In this document: positions 1 to 16,349 of the stretch, one piece after another
Layout: every line of letters begins with the position of its first letter
Numbering within the stretch: position 1 is the stretch's first letter
From: Monilinia fructicola
Taxonomy: Eukaryota > Ascomycota > Leotiomycetes > Helotiales > Sclerotiniaceae
Direction: 5' to 3'
NCBI GenBank assembly: GCA_008692225.1
Contig: VICG01000009.1
Location: 1,116,001-1,180,000 of the forward strand
DNA: 64,000 bases
The notes under the pieces: generated by a model
Told to the model about the DNA's origin: nothing
Database searches by the model: none
Seen by the model: only the letters and a program-made list of their open reading frames with translations
Program-made: the position numbers and the translations under genes

Positions 1-343
1 TACTGAGTCTCTCCTTATTGCCACCGCGCATAGCAGATTGACCCTTCGTCAACATCTCAATGGCATGATCAACCTTCTTCTGCTTCGCGTATGCCAGTGC
101 AACGGTCATCCAATATGTGCGAGCCGCACCTTCGTTCTCGAGTAATGTACATAATTCGGTGGGGTCATCCAGTAGGTCTTCGAGATCAATTTCGACAGCC
201 TGATCATCATCTTCTCCAGTAACTGGAATATCGATAGCTGAGGGAATGTCGGAAAATCGTTTGCTAATCATTCCTTCACTCAAGTTCCCAGCATCGTAGC
301 CATTTGCGCCGCCATTAATATGGCCATTCTTAGTTGTGGACAT
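1..343 (-). CDS. CTR9: Ctr9-like Paf1 complex subunit, 5' end only
   Basis: This is the N-terminal part of a protein running off the left edge; the ATG is at 341-343 on the minus strand and the frame stays open to base 1. The visible residues contain FSDIPSAIDIP, an acidic stretch (EIDLEDLLDDPTELCTLL) and the start of a helical repeat region (YWMTVALAYAKQKKVDHAIE). From family knowledge this is the conserved start of fungal Ctr9, the tetratricopeptide-repeat scaffold of the RNA polymerase II-associated Paf1 complex, which acts in the nucleus during elongation and histone modification. About 114 residues are seen of a protein usually near 1,000-1,200. No intron is seen in this part. The Gly/Asn-rich first 20 residues are typical of a variable N-terminus. 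Confidence 0.85.
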   Translation of the reverse strand, partial: MSTTKNGHINGGANGYDAGNLSEGMISKRFSDIPSAIDIPVTGEDDDQAVEIDLEDLLDDPTELCTLLENEGAARTYWMTVALAYAKQKKVDHAIEMLTKGQSAMRGGNKERLS

Positions 344-1134
344 GATGCTGGCTTGTTATCCTGCGCGTCGCTGAGTATTGGGGAAGTCTGGACAATTGGC
401 GCAATCGAAGAACTAGGAAAGTCGCGTCGAGGATCAGCCTATTGATTTAAGGATTCATTGAGTTCAAGATATCTGCATCTGCAAAACCGAGTATCTCCTG
501 CAACAAGCCGACTTTTATTTTAAAATTAAGTAAACTCGAGCTGATATTGTTTTGCCGTACGCAATGCTGAAATACTGTATTGACTGCAAGTAATAAACTG
601 AAAGCCTTTGAGTACGGACGGATATTCAGGACAACGCCATAAATTTAAGCTTGGACCATCATATGTAAAACTAGACGCTAGTCCTAACCGAGTTTAACAA
701 CACCAAGATACACCACGATACGGTACAAATAAGATTTTCTGGTAGTGACTTGTTGTTCTTCCATCTTGATTTTGGAAAAAGCTTGCTGCATAATGTCCCT
801 CTCATTGTACACCCCATCACATAACTAGTCGTTTTATAAAATTCTTGAGTTTCAGTCAATTGACTACACTATGGAATTATCTCTCATGAATCTCATTTGC
901 TTCTATTAAAATACATTCTAGGCAAGGGCCTTTCGATAGAATAGAAAAGCCTCTTCCATGCCTTTTCGCGTCAAATGCGCAGATATGTTTTCCTTCCTGA
1001 AGTGACTCCCTTGAATGTGATGCAAAACGCCACTAAAAGACAACATACACGGATTATACGTGCGAGAAAAAGTAACCCTGTAAACCCCTTTACACCTCCC
1101 ATCGTAAATCACAATGAACCTCATGTATGAGTAT
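344..1134. other. Intergenic: CTR9 5' flank and STH1 3' flank
   Basis: This stretch lies between two minus-strand genes. It should hold the CTR9 promoter and 5' UTR on the left and the STH1 3' UTR on the right. I see no convincing coding frame or RNA gene. Confidence 0.6.
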
Positions 1135-5547
<4,413 letters not shown>

Positions 5548-7395
5548 GGCGACGGAGGGAAACAAAATGTATGTCGGGGGGATCTTGAGGTTGAGTTTCT
5601 TGATGTCAAGGTAAGCTTCAGCGCATATCAAAGAGTAGCCTTGCGCATGAGGTACACTGTTTCTGTTGAGGCGCGTATGGTGCAATAGGATGTATTGATC
5701 AAGTCAACAATGATTTGATAATGAGGGAACACGTCGATAGAGGGGAAAGACGATTGTTATCGCGCGAGCAAATGAATGGGCGCGTTCGGTGTTGATGTTG
5801 AATGACTTTTTGATAGATGCAACAACTTGGCGCGATGCTTCCTTTGATAGAGTTGGAGATTGGATTGATGGACCCAGAAGAGAAGTCGATGATCACAAAT
5901 GGGGAAACTTCAGTATTGAAAAAAAGTGGGAATTATCTCTGTTTCTCTACGATAACGAATATCGCAAAGAAATAAAAAATAAGGCAGTATTGAAATTAAA
6001 ATTGATATCGTTGAACTAAAGGGGGGAAGAGGGGAAATTGGCGACGATAGTAAGTATAGTATGCGGTCCTTTTTTTTCAATCGGGGTTGTGGTAGAGTTG
6101 CTGTGGACGCTCTTTTCGCAATCCAGCGGAAGTACTAGAGGTGGTTAAGTGGTTAGGTGGTAGGTGGTGGTGGTAGGTAGGTAGTTCCCATAAATAACAA
6201 GAACACGAAAATTTCAGTACGCCAGAATTGATTGACTTTTGGAGCTAAAAGTTTAGCGAGTCATGATTCCTGCCTCAGGATCGTGGTGTCACGTGATCAC
6301 CGTATCCTCATCTTCCCTTCGTCAAAAGAGTCGTTTGGAGTGGATATAAAATTTATATGAAGGTCTGGAGAGATTCTAGCACCTCGAGATTACTTGCTTA
6401 CTTCTTTTTCTCTCTTATTTTGATTTGTTGGCTGCTATCGAGGGATATAGCCATCTCTCATGCTACTATTCTCATGTTCTCTATCCTCCCGAGGTCCCTT
6501 ATGATTGTTGTTTTCCGAGCTATTAGATAAGGTTAGAACTACCTTGCTTACTAAAGTTGGCTGAGGTAAGCAAGTCTATCTACATGTACTCTGTAGATCC
6601 AACAACATTAGAACTATCCAATACTAGTAAGACCTACCTAGTAGCCACTGACCTTACCTTGCTCAGATAGTATTGAATCGGTCAGTATAAATCGAAGCTA
6701 GCTTTCTCATATTATTTAAATTCTACTTGTTGGACGGGACGGACTGAACACCTATCATTGTACAAGGGATCCGGATCAAACTTAGTATAAACGACTTCTT
6801 TCAATTTTGATCAGTCTTTAGATATCGAGAAACATGGCTTACAGCTAAGTAAAACTTTGAGCATTCGTCTTTCAATATTTTCCAGTAGGCAACGTTTTGG
6901 GGGGCTTTTAGCGAGATATGATTTCAAATATTCAAGAAGTCTTTCCCCATGTCGATTCCTATAAGAAAGTATATAGGTAGGCTTTTGTTCTGCGAATTTG
7001 GTAACATCCAGCTAACTTGTAATCTTACGAGAATTTGCTACTCTCTGATAAATACTCAAATTCCTATGTAGGCCTTCAGAAATGAAGCTACTTTGTCAAT
7101 TCATAACATCAACCTTTGAATATTGAAACTTACCAAATGTTCTGAAACGGGACAATGAAAGATACAAGCTCAGATACTTTCATTGAAACCTGTCTTGTTA
7201 TTTGTATTATGAACAGACACCTCTACATGTGATGCTATCATTCCCTGGACCTTTGCTCATGAATCCATATCAGAGCCAATGTTGTCAATGTTCCTCCCAC
7301 ATTACCCAATTATTCCAAACTAAGGCAAGTGCATATTAAAGCGTCGAGGCAAGATGTATGTGAAATCTAAATTCCCAACTCTGAGTATCCTAAGG
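5548..7395. other. Intergenic: STH1 upstream region
   Basis: About 1.8 kb with no supported gene. The part next to 5547 is the STH1 5' flank. A small inverted repeat (CTTGCTTAC...GTAAGCAAG) lies near 6543-6575. The right end is the 3' flank of the S41 peptidase gene. Confidence 0.55.
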
Positions 7396-9887
7396 TTATT
7401 GCAAACCATTCCAGATCGCCCCAACTAATGCCTTTTGTGCACTTTCGGCTCTAGTTCCACTCTCACTGGCCCAAGATTTGACCCCTTTACCAATAGGTAC
7501 CAGTCCAGGTTGTGCCGGTAGCTCGACATTTGGGAGAGCTGAACTTCCAAATGGCACCGTATCGTAAGGATGGGAGGTTATTGTATTGTTATCGGTGATG
7601 GCACTGCCTTCTACACATGGTTGACCTCTCCAGACCGCTGATTGAACCCTCCTCCACAGTCCAGAAATATCATATATATCTTCTTTTGTATAGAATAAAC
7701 GACAATTCGCAGCCTCGTATTGGAATTGTAAGGGCGTAAATGTTCCATCTCCATCATGCATATTATTTCGGAGGTTGAAACGTCCATATGACATTAAGGT
7801 TGAGGTAGATCCAAGTGGTGCCTCGGCCGTGACATTTGGAATATATTTTGCGGCCGGATAGTCCGGTAATCGGAGACCTTTCTGAAGATAAGATAATTGA
7901 GCATCTGGGAGAGCTTTAATGTGAGAAGCAATGGTATTGAAAGTCGACACCTGAGCGCCTTTCGTACCACAAACGCCTTGTTGAGGGCCTGGCTGTGGGC
8001 GGCCACCAACAGCAACTAAAGATATATTAATCGAAGCAAACGATACGAGTTGAGAACTAACGTACCACTTCGAACACCACCTTGGGCCTTCATCATCTCA
8101 GCAAAAATGGCACACGTGGATCCACAGCCGCCATCCATAAGCATAACGATGTTTGAGGCATTGAAGACCGCTGGAGGAGGATCGCCGTTGCTTAGGTAGC
8201 CTGTTACGTTAATCCCGGCTGATCGGGACTGTGGGAAACTTTAGCATGAATTGAGTAAAAATTAAGTAAGTGACCTACCATCGTGACGAGATCTGACAGA
8301 TTATAACGAAGTTCTGCAGTGAAGTTATCACCATATATCGAGGTGTTTGGATCTTCCTCGTTCCAACTCTGAAACGGGTTTCCATTTCCATCAAGCTCTG
8401 ATTGTGATTGGAAGAGATAATCGTGCCTAATATCGTACTTTCCAGCGCCACTAAATATGGTGCCCATGTAATTTACCAGTGGTGTGGCTCGATATCGTGA
8501 TGCCCCAAACGGGACCAGGGACGGAAAGATCTGTTTGAAAGCATCATACCCACTGAATAAATCGCCGCCGCCATTTGCTTGGACATCCACAATCAAGTAT
8601 TCCATCTTCGCTTTCTTGCATTCTGCTAAAAACTCCTTAATCACTCTTTGCTGTTCGACTGCTCCCTTACCATCATCTTCGTGAGGGTCAATAAAACCTT
8701 GCATCACTAATACTGCGGTCATGGTGTCATGGAGAAAGTAGCCGCTTGTGTAGCCATCTGGGTGTATGACGATTGAATTGGGATAGCCTTGAAGTGATTT
8801 GATTGATCTCGCTGCAGTTTTAGGTTGGGTATTTTGTTGAGTATCCGAGACTGAGGAACTTGAAGTGGTTGATTCTGCTTTCAGTAGGTCTACTGTATCA
8901 AACAAATCTTGCCCTGAGGCTATAGAAGTGAAATTGACGCCTGTCGATGCCTGAGTTCTCGCAATCACGGTAGTTCCATTAGCAAAAGTATACCTTATAG
9001 AGTCGGTTGAAAACCCATAAAGGTATCCTCCCGATGTGAACGATCCGCTGCCCCCGAAGAAAGCTAGATACGGCAATGAATAAAATATTCGGTTGTAATT
9101 GGCATCGTTGTCTTGATACACGCCTGTGTTCTGGCCGAGAAATTCAAGGTATAAATTGGCTTCTTGGTTGTTGATTTGAAGGAGCGGTGATGCTGTCCAG
9201 TTTCCTGTTTTGGACAGAGTCATGTTTCTTTGCTTATCGAGATCACCTGCGGAAGATTAGTTTCCCATGACGGAGTGATCAAGTCAAGATATATGTCAGC
9301 AAACGTACGTTTAAAGTATAACTCTGGCATTTCCAGCCCATTGGATGATATAGATACCAATGGACCATCTAAAGTAGAGAAAGAGAAGACGCCCATCAGA
9401 GGGAGAGGTAAATTGACGTGAAAATCATGTGGTAAAATATTTCCTAGGGCATAAAGGTCCTTTTCAAACTCCCATTGGTTTTCATAATGTCCTAAATTGA
9501 TATTCTCTTTGATCTCAGCTAGTCCTGCAAGCATGTCGGCGCCGGGTAATGGGTAGTCTGCTGGTGGGTTTTTGAGATAGGCTAGAGTACTCTGAAACTG
9601 CCAGTATGGCTCTATGTAATCAACGAAATCCGAAGATCGTTGTACATCTAAGGGTACAGACCCAAGGCACTGAAGAGCTAAAGAAGCATTGAGGGCTGGA
9701 TGATTTGTGGCTAAACCATTGCGTTAGTGGAGAACTCTAGCTATGCGGACTTTGCTTCACCTGTTGGATGAGCAGAGTGAAATGACTTCAAAACATTCGC
9801 AATTTCTGAACAGCTGGTGACATCGAGCGTTAATGCCACTGCTAGTCTTATCAGAAAAGACGTCCATACTAAAGGCAGTAACATCAT
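7396..9887 (-). CDS. Secreted S41-family (tail-specific protease-like) peptidase
   Basis: Five exons on minus: 9761-9887, 9309-9710, 9247's neighbour 8279-9246, 8066-8228 and 7396-8015, with introns of 49-62 nt; total 760 codons. The start at 9887 gives a signal peptide (MMLLPLVWTSFLIRLAVALT); an in-frame ATG at 9950 would add 21 residues and spoil it. The C-terminal half is the S41/ClpP-crotonase fold: a beta strand EYLIVDVQANGGGD, then MDGGCGSTCAIFAEMMKAQGG with the likely nucleophile Ser near residue 536, then AVGGRPQPGPQQGVCGTKGAQ. Many N-x-S/T sites fit secretion. Fungal relatives include the CPAF-like S41 proteins, one of which (UstP) sits in a RiPP cluster; no such cluster is visible here. 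The substrate is unknown. This long multi-exon gene has no frameshift. Confidence 0.88.
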
Positions 9888-11237
9888 TCTAAGCTTTCTT
9901 GATGTAATTTCGGGCAAATTGATATTAGTTTTTTGAAGAAAGTAAGCCAAAGAAAGGGGGGAGGGCGAAGGGTAAACGAAAGATCAAATACGCCAAAGAT
10001 ATGACCTCTTAAGAATAATTATAAGCAAAGATTGTTATTGAGTTCTTTTTTTTTGAAAACAACGAATCAGGGCGGAGTCGGAATATTGTGAACTCATTTG
10101 GCAATGCACTCACTCACTTCCTTTGGGTGGCATAATAGGCCACCGAGCTGCCCCTCACTGGTTGAAAGCCACGGGACTGTGAAGCGAAATGAGCATATCG
10201 CATTGTTTGCGGGGGCGACCTGCAGCCTTCCAGGTTATGGAATGATATGATCGAAACAGCTCATACAAACAAAAGAGTATTCACCATAGTATAATTGTGC
10301 CAGCACATCGAGGCGCATGAAAATTAACAAGCCTTTAAAGCTGTGAACATCTACCTACATTACTAGGTACGTCGACTGTGACAGTTTCAACAACTTACGC
10401 AGAATGAATACCACTTGTGAATCAAACTGTGAATCCTCTCAATGCTCATGAGTACAAGCCCAAGGGCTATGCAACTGATGGCTTCATTATCAAGGAATAG
10501 TAAATCGAAAAGTCTGCAAGACAGTAATGATACGTGAATCCAAGATGATACATCCACAAACCCTTATAGAGAAGACCGACAGGACCCATCGATTTGAAGA
10601 TATTATAAATCAACTTCGAAAGATATTCGTCTTTATAATGCCATCCTCTTCAAACCATCGATGAAAAACCCCCAACTACTTCAAAACGCGACACGTCTCT
10701 TATTGACAAGTATCCATGAATAGATATATGCCCTTGGTATTAATATTGCTGTCACGATGGATATGTTTGATGAAGACGGCGATGTGAGAGATGAAAGTAC
10801 GATATCTGGGAATACAAACGATCAAAAGATAGAACTTTCTATGTCTCCGTAGTCAACAAATCAATCTACAAAAATAGGTGAAAAAGAAGTCCACCAGTGG
10901 CCCCAAGGTCAAAGCTGTTGGTAGTGTGAAAAGAACACATCCAATGCTACAAACGAAGAACGTCGGTTCTCCACCTACCTACCTAGGTAGGTAGTTCTAG
11001 GTATTCAACGGTGTTCCGTTCATCACGTGATCAAAATAAAAAACCTTCCACATTGGGACAATTTGAACTGTACCGACTTTCAAGGCTTGATCAAGACAGA
11101 GGAAGTCCTCAAAACAGCCCTCAAGCGACGGTCAACCAGAAAATGCGCGATGATATGAATTCATTAATTGTTACCACTTCCATTTATCCTTCCTTGTCTT
11201 GAGGGTATGATGTCGACACATCGTCCGGTGTACATAG
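9888..11237. other. Intergenic, no supported gene
   Basis: The stretch contains the S41 gene promoter and a CTACCTACCTAGGTAGGTAG palindrome near 10975-10995. A 32-codon acidic frame beginning MDMFDEDGDVRDES near 10758 is too short to trust. Nothing else is recognised. Confidence 0.5.
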
Positions 11238-11641
11238 CTATTGGACATCTTTCTCGTTGTCTGTGGTGCTACAGGTACAAACAGCTATAGTTGTACCTTC
11301 ACGTAGGTCAGAGCTGTAAAACTTCCAGACAGTCGGCTTTGCCCTTTCTTCCACATTCCAGAGACAACAGATGTTCTTGATAGTATTTCTCTAATCCCGT
11401 TTTGGAAGTATGAGAGAAGTGGCTGAATTCAAGTGAGCTTACCTTGCTACTGTTTCCACATTTCTCGTTAACTCTCCAGCCAGATATCCATATCTGTCGG
11501 GCACGCCTGTATTACATGCTTCTTGGATTATTTGAGCTGTCATCCTGTTGCATACTTACATAATGCATCAACGTTCAAATTCCATTCGGACTCGGCACTT
11601 ATTACAACAGCAAAAAGAATTGAGAGCAGGATGACAGGCAT
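11238..11641 (-). CDS. Small secreted six-cysteine protein (effector-like candidate)
   Basis: I assembled this by eye from three short exons: 11556-11641, 11443-11506 and 11238-11390, joined over introns of 49 nt (GTATGC...ACAG) and 52 nt (GTAAGC...TTAG). The result is exactly 101 codons, 100 residues. It opens with a hydrophobic signal peptide (MPVILLSILFAVVISA, cleaved near residue 16). The mature part has six cysteines (C28, one in NEKC, a CC pair, and VCTC) and a Trp-rich core (RQIWISGWRVNEKC, LWNVEERAKPTVWKFY). A second donor (GTAAGT) lies 4 nt upstream of the one used, but it shifts frame and loses this sequence. Size, signal peptide and even cysteine count match fungal small secreted proteins. 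I know of no named family; the function is not inferred. Confidence 0.62.
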
Positions 11642-13075
11642 GTCTAGTTACTAGCATAGGAATGAATCTCAAATCCTCAAAAAAGGCAGAGAACCATTTT
11701 AGGAGAGCTCAAAATTCAGATATAGCATCATCGGAGTACCGCTGCAACGAAAGAAAACAAAATAATACTTGGCTGCGGTCAATATTCCTACGGCCAGAGA
11801 AAAATCAAAGATTTCTATTTGAACAAGAAATTTAGGGGTTACCTACCACTTAATATTGATAAGGCTGATGGGACACCCCTGACTTTGCATTAGCTCTCGC
11901 AGAATTAAGGTCGTATAACATCTAAATCTACTCTCGTGCATAATCGCTAGTCTTCATTACGCTCACCTCTTCTTCATATACAAGCGTCGAGTCACCGCCT
12001 TCACTGAGGAATATCTCAAATTTGTGTATGTTGGTCAAATTATTCCTACTGTATGTATTACCTCGTGTCAAATATCCATGAAATCTAAGCCTCAGCAAAA
12101 GGTACCGCTGATATCCACTAAGTCGTACGCTTAACCTGTGGGATTTCTTCATGAGTTATGGTTGAGGGTACTAACAATACGGGCTTGGCCTCCAGTGCAT
12201 ATTGTTAGCTTGTATATACAATAATACCAGGGGCATGAAGCAAAAGAGTGGCGCTGAATGCAACTTACTACCTTTCAGGAGTCATCATGGGTACCAGCAT
12301 GCCTCAAATCGATGGAATAGATCCGGCAAAGCAGGATCGGCGTGCGTTTTTAAGGTCATCCCCAGGCCTAAGAATCGCAAGAAATGAAAGTACCTAGGTA
12401 GGCCATGATAGGCAATATCTCCACAAGATGGCATGCAAATGAAGTAATTTGCTGACCGCATATCCCAGGCATCAGATCGTGTTTCTATAACACACCCTCC
12501 ATCGTAAAATTTCGACGTGAGACCATTAGAAAGGGCCGAAAGTGTGGTTGGTGAGCCATACAAACTTTGTAGCCCTATGGTAGGGCTGCAGCTGGCACGC
12601 TTCAATCAGGTACGGCAAAGCACATGACTACAAATACATGCGGTGCAACACACAAATCAACCTTGATCCAACAGAAAATGCTATATCCAGCGTCTGCACA
12701 TGTCATTACTGTACCTGACATGAATGACAAGGGGGCTCAGCCTTTAAAGCCATCTTACTCCCCCCTGAAAACAGTCAACGTTCAAAAAGACTACCGTTAC
12801 CCCTCAGACCGATCTTATTTTGTAGCTATTTCCACAGCTCCTTATCATACCTCGGTTCTGTATCAATGGAGCCTGAAAGGGTATTTAGGTACTTGTGGAG
12901 GCTCAACACTCGTATCTCATCAAAGAGTCATGTCTATAATCGTAGTAGTCATTATGACTATGGCAGCCTTAGTATTCAGCTACAATAATGAGGCGAAGAT
13001 TTGAAGGATTATCGTTCTTCAAGGCACTCTTTCTCTTGCTGAAATTTTACTGACCAGTATGGACAATATTTAGGC
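11642..13075. other. Intergenic with weak coding-like patches
   Basis: Two minus-strand frames (11928-12152 and 12285-12605) and one plus frame (12624-13004) look mildly protein-like, but none has a family match, a start with signal peptide or splice sites that join it into a gene. A TACCTAGGTA palindrome is at about 12391. I treat the stretch as unassigned. Confidence 0.4.
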
Positions 13076-13083
13076 TATATAAG
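13076..13083 (+). promoter_or_regulatory. TATA box of the small Cys-rich gene
   Basis: The sequence TATATAAG lies 196 bases before the start codon at 13279. It is followed by a pyrimidine-rich leader rich in CTC and CAC, typical of highly expressed fungal genes. Confidence 0.55.
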
Positions 13084-13278
13084 AGACTGATACTCAACAG
13101 AAATCCTCTTCCCTAAAACTCGAAGACCACACACTACTCATCTCAATTTCAGATCGCACATCTTGATTATTTGGATCAGCTCCAAACTCCCAAAAATTAT
13201 TCCCAATACACTTCACAAATCTTTTACTAGCCTCACCTCCAAATCACGGTTATCATCAAGCCACCCAGATCGGTTATC

Positions 13279-13434
13279 ATGTGCTACGTCCTTGTCGAAC
13301 GTTATTCTGTCTGCAGATGCATCTACTACACCCATGCGATAGACATGTGTCGTGCATACGGAACACCGGGCCACCATGTTGAAGAAAGAACATTACTTGT
13401 CGGTTACACTTGCGATGCGCATTCATCATACTAG
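13279..13434 (+). CDS. 51-residue Cys/His/Tyr-rich conserved small protein
   Basis: A single uninterrupted frame of 51 codons plus stop. The sequence has a tight pattern: MCYVLVERYSVCRCIYY, then HAIDMCRAYG, GHHVEERTLLVGYTC and AHSSY. Cysteines at 2, 12, 14, 24 and 45 plus several histidines suggest metal binding or a disulphide knot. There is no signal peptide. From memory, short fungal proteins of the form C-Y-x-x-ERY-x-x-C-x-C-x-YY...GH...RT-x-LVGY-x-C are widespread but uncharacterised, which supports reality; I cannot verify this without a search. A TATA box and CT-rich leader sit upstream. Larger minus-strand frames over the same bases lack these features. Confidence 0.7.
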   Translation: MCYVLVERYSVCRCIYYTHAIDMCRAYGTPGHHVEERTLLVGYTCDAHSSY

Positions 13435-16349
13435 CATGAGCCTCGTGACAAAGTTTCTTGCAGTCTGCTGATATAGTGCTGCGGCTTTGAGACTCTACAA
13501 AACTCATGATTGAGGTTTACGGTACTCAATCGGGATCTCTCGATGTACAACATGTTATCATTTCAAGGTTGCATACTTGTCTTTGGTATGATCATATTCT
13601 TGGGAACAAAATTTGGGGCTTGGGATTGGGCATGGTATCCATTTGGAACTGACATGGGTTTGGTTCTGGTATTTCGCATAGGGTATTGTTTAGATCACTG
13701 TATCATTTGTGCCGCTGGTCGACAAATTGGGAATCGGGGATTGGGCATTTACTACGATAGATGAGCGATGCATTATGGCCAGGTTGTTTTTTCGTTTTTA
13801 GATTTATAGATTACCAGTGCGAACTGGCTGGCTACTTCAACGGCGACAGGATCTTACATATTGATAGATGGAAATATGAAAGGGCTAGAATTTTGTCAGA
13901 ACTCTTTTTATATACAACACAACGGTACTATTTACAGTTTACAAATCTCGGAAGTGTTTCTGTATGTTCCAACCTAAAAGCACCAAGGTCTGAGCTGCCA
14001 GCTCTTCACTGTACCTAGTCTCTACTAAGGAAGTAGGAGTGACAATACGAGCCATGTGTTCTTTCGTAGACCAGCCCAATAAGAATCACCAGAGTACCAA
14101 GTTGCCAATATCAAACCCCCTCGCCTAGGACTTAGTTTACGTTTCCTCTGAACCTTCCCAATCTATATCCCCAACTAAAGCCCAGAAAAGCTCCACCCGA
14201 CATCCGAATTGGCAGGCCTCAGCTTCGCACTCGCCATCAGAAACATTTCCCACAAAGTTTCCAATCCCAAAAGTTACCACATCAACCAAGCACGTAAGCG
14301 AAGCGCCGCCCAAGAACCTGACTCATCTCCAATCATCCTGGGCCTTGAAACCATTCCCTCCATTCATCGAGTCCATGCTTGCTCCGTGGAGTATGCCGAT
14401 TACATACCCCACTAAGCTCCGATTCGAGTCCTTCTGTTTCTAGAATCATGCATTCTTGATACCGTGGACTAATGAGATACGCGAAAAATGGCGATTCTCG
14501 AAATAGACGGGGAGAATACGTCCGATTCCGGAAGATTGACAAATTGAGAGGCGGTGTTGAGTAAGAAACGCTTTCTCATATCTTTAGAAAAAGCCTTCGA
14601 TAAGTTCTGGAAGGGATGGGAAAGTGGTGTTTGAGCATCTGATTTGATGGGGCTCTGACGTGGGTTCCTGGAAGGTTTCTTGGTGTCTGCCGGGGGTAGG
14701 GTAAGATGCGTGGGAAACTCGTGTTTGACTGTGGCGAAGGGGAATGCTATGGGGGTGAACTACGGATTATGAGTCAGGATGATTGGGTGCGGATAGGCAG
14801 TTTTTATTGGCGTGGCGTGGTAAGGGTAAGATGGGATGGGCGTGCGAAGCGAGAGAGCCCCTTTTCGTGGAGATGGAAATGGGAGGAGAGATTGAATAAT
14901 GTAGTCGAGGAGTTCTAAGAGAGAAGCCTTTTGGCCGTGTTTATCGAACCAGTGATGAGCTAAGAGGTAGCTTATCTAGAAATCTGAAGATTGAAAATTC
15001 AATTTTGTTGGTAATCGGTAGTCATGAATTACAAATGGCAGTACACTTCATCACTCGACGACACATAATTGTCCTAGGTACTCGGATAGCACTTATTTCA
15101 TTCCAGGATCGTATCTAAAGGTATGATAACTGGAAAAAACCAATCCCAGGACTTTGATATTCCTGAAATCGCGTGCTTAACTCCGCAGACCACAAAGCTG
15201 CTCACATCATGCGGCATTCCACTTTGCCCATTATAAAATCATCTATTCTAGAAGGGTATAACAAGTTGACGAATCGCCTCAAGCAAGATGCTTATCGAGC
15301 GTGCATTTTTACTCGGGCCCGATAGAAGGAGATGATGTCCCATTTTAGGCTTGAACCTCCATGCGCGATTAAGGCAAAGGGAAGAACCGGCAACCAATGA
15401 AGGGTAGAAAGGACAGGTTCACTCAAATATTGCTAATCTTGCTTGAGCATTTGTCATAACATGCTCACCGCTGTTTTCAATAATCCAGATTGCGATCTAG
15501 TCTCTACGCTTTTGATGTTCGAAAAGCTGTGCATCCTCGACCATACGTCGATATATTGAGAATTATCCCCTAAGGGAGTTAATATTCAAGTAAAGTTTTG
15601 ATTTGATATACAGGTGACTTTCTGAAAACAGTTGAGGATCAAAATTCTTTAGTTGTTTGGGCTATGAGCTGGACTATTGGAAGCGCTGATGCTTGCAGCT
15701 TACTTGCAGATTTGAAAAGTCATCGTTCAATCTCACTTGCAGATATTTACTAGGGCTTCCAAGGCAGGCCAGAGAACTTTTCCTCTCCATATGTCACTGG
15801 TTGAAAGATTAGAGGTGTCGTCCATGCGTCAATTGTAAAGTGAGAGATGGTAGATTTCATAACTGTATCTCACGAAACATACTAGGTGACGAGATGTTAG
15901 TGAGTAATTAGTAAATCTTTGAAGTAGTTGGCATAATTAGTTGAAGCTACTGATAACTAGTGAAAATATGATTTCGGATATGATAACTTTTGCTACTGAT
16001 TGAAAAAGTGTTTGAAAGTCTTGAAATTGCCCTGGTATCCCCTGATTCCTAAGCGATGTGAACGGAATGTTGCCAGCCACATCAACATTCTCATGGTGAG
16101 ACACAGATATGTATTCGAAAACAATCATTTTGTTGATGAGATATGTTTTTAATGGTTTCAGTTCGGAAAAGCAGCTATTTGCGTCAGTATCCACACCTTG
16201 TACGACAAACATGGACGAGAACGAAGTTCATCACTGCCTACAAGTATACCCAACCCAGCATGTGGACTACATGAGGTCGTCTCATCCACAGAGTCCTCCA
16301 AACATGACACTATATTCGCAAAATTATTGCACCAAATCTATTAATCTGG
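13435..16349. other. Intergenic, 2.9 kb, no supported gene
   Basis: There is a stop-to-stop plus frame of roughly 100 codons at about 14116-14434 (ending near PWSMPITYPTKLRFESFCF) without a start codon or recognised domain; it may be a gene relic. The rest shows no clear coding signal, RNA gene or terminal repeats. Confidence 0.45.

Noticed and set aside
7396..9887. RiPP biosynthetic cluster around the S41 peptidase
   Set aside because: A UstP-like peptidase is present but no precursor repeats, DUF3328 oxidases or tyrosinase genes lie nearby.
12624..13004. 126-codon plus-strand frame
   Set aside because: No signal peptide, irregular composition and no family resemblance.
14116..14434. Open plus frame of about 100 codons
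   Set aside because: No start codon, no recognised domain; kept only as a possible relic.
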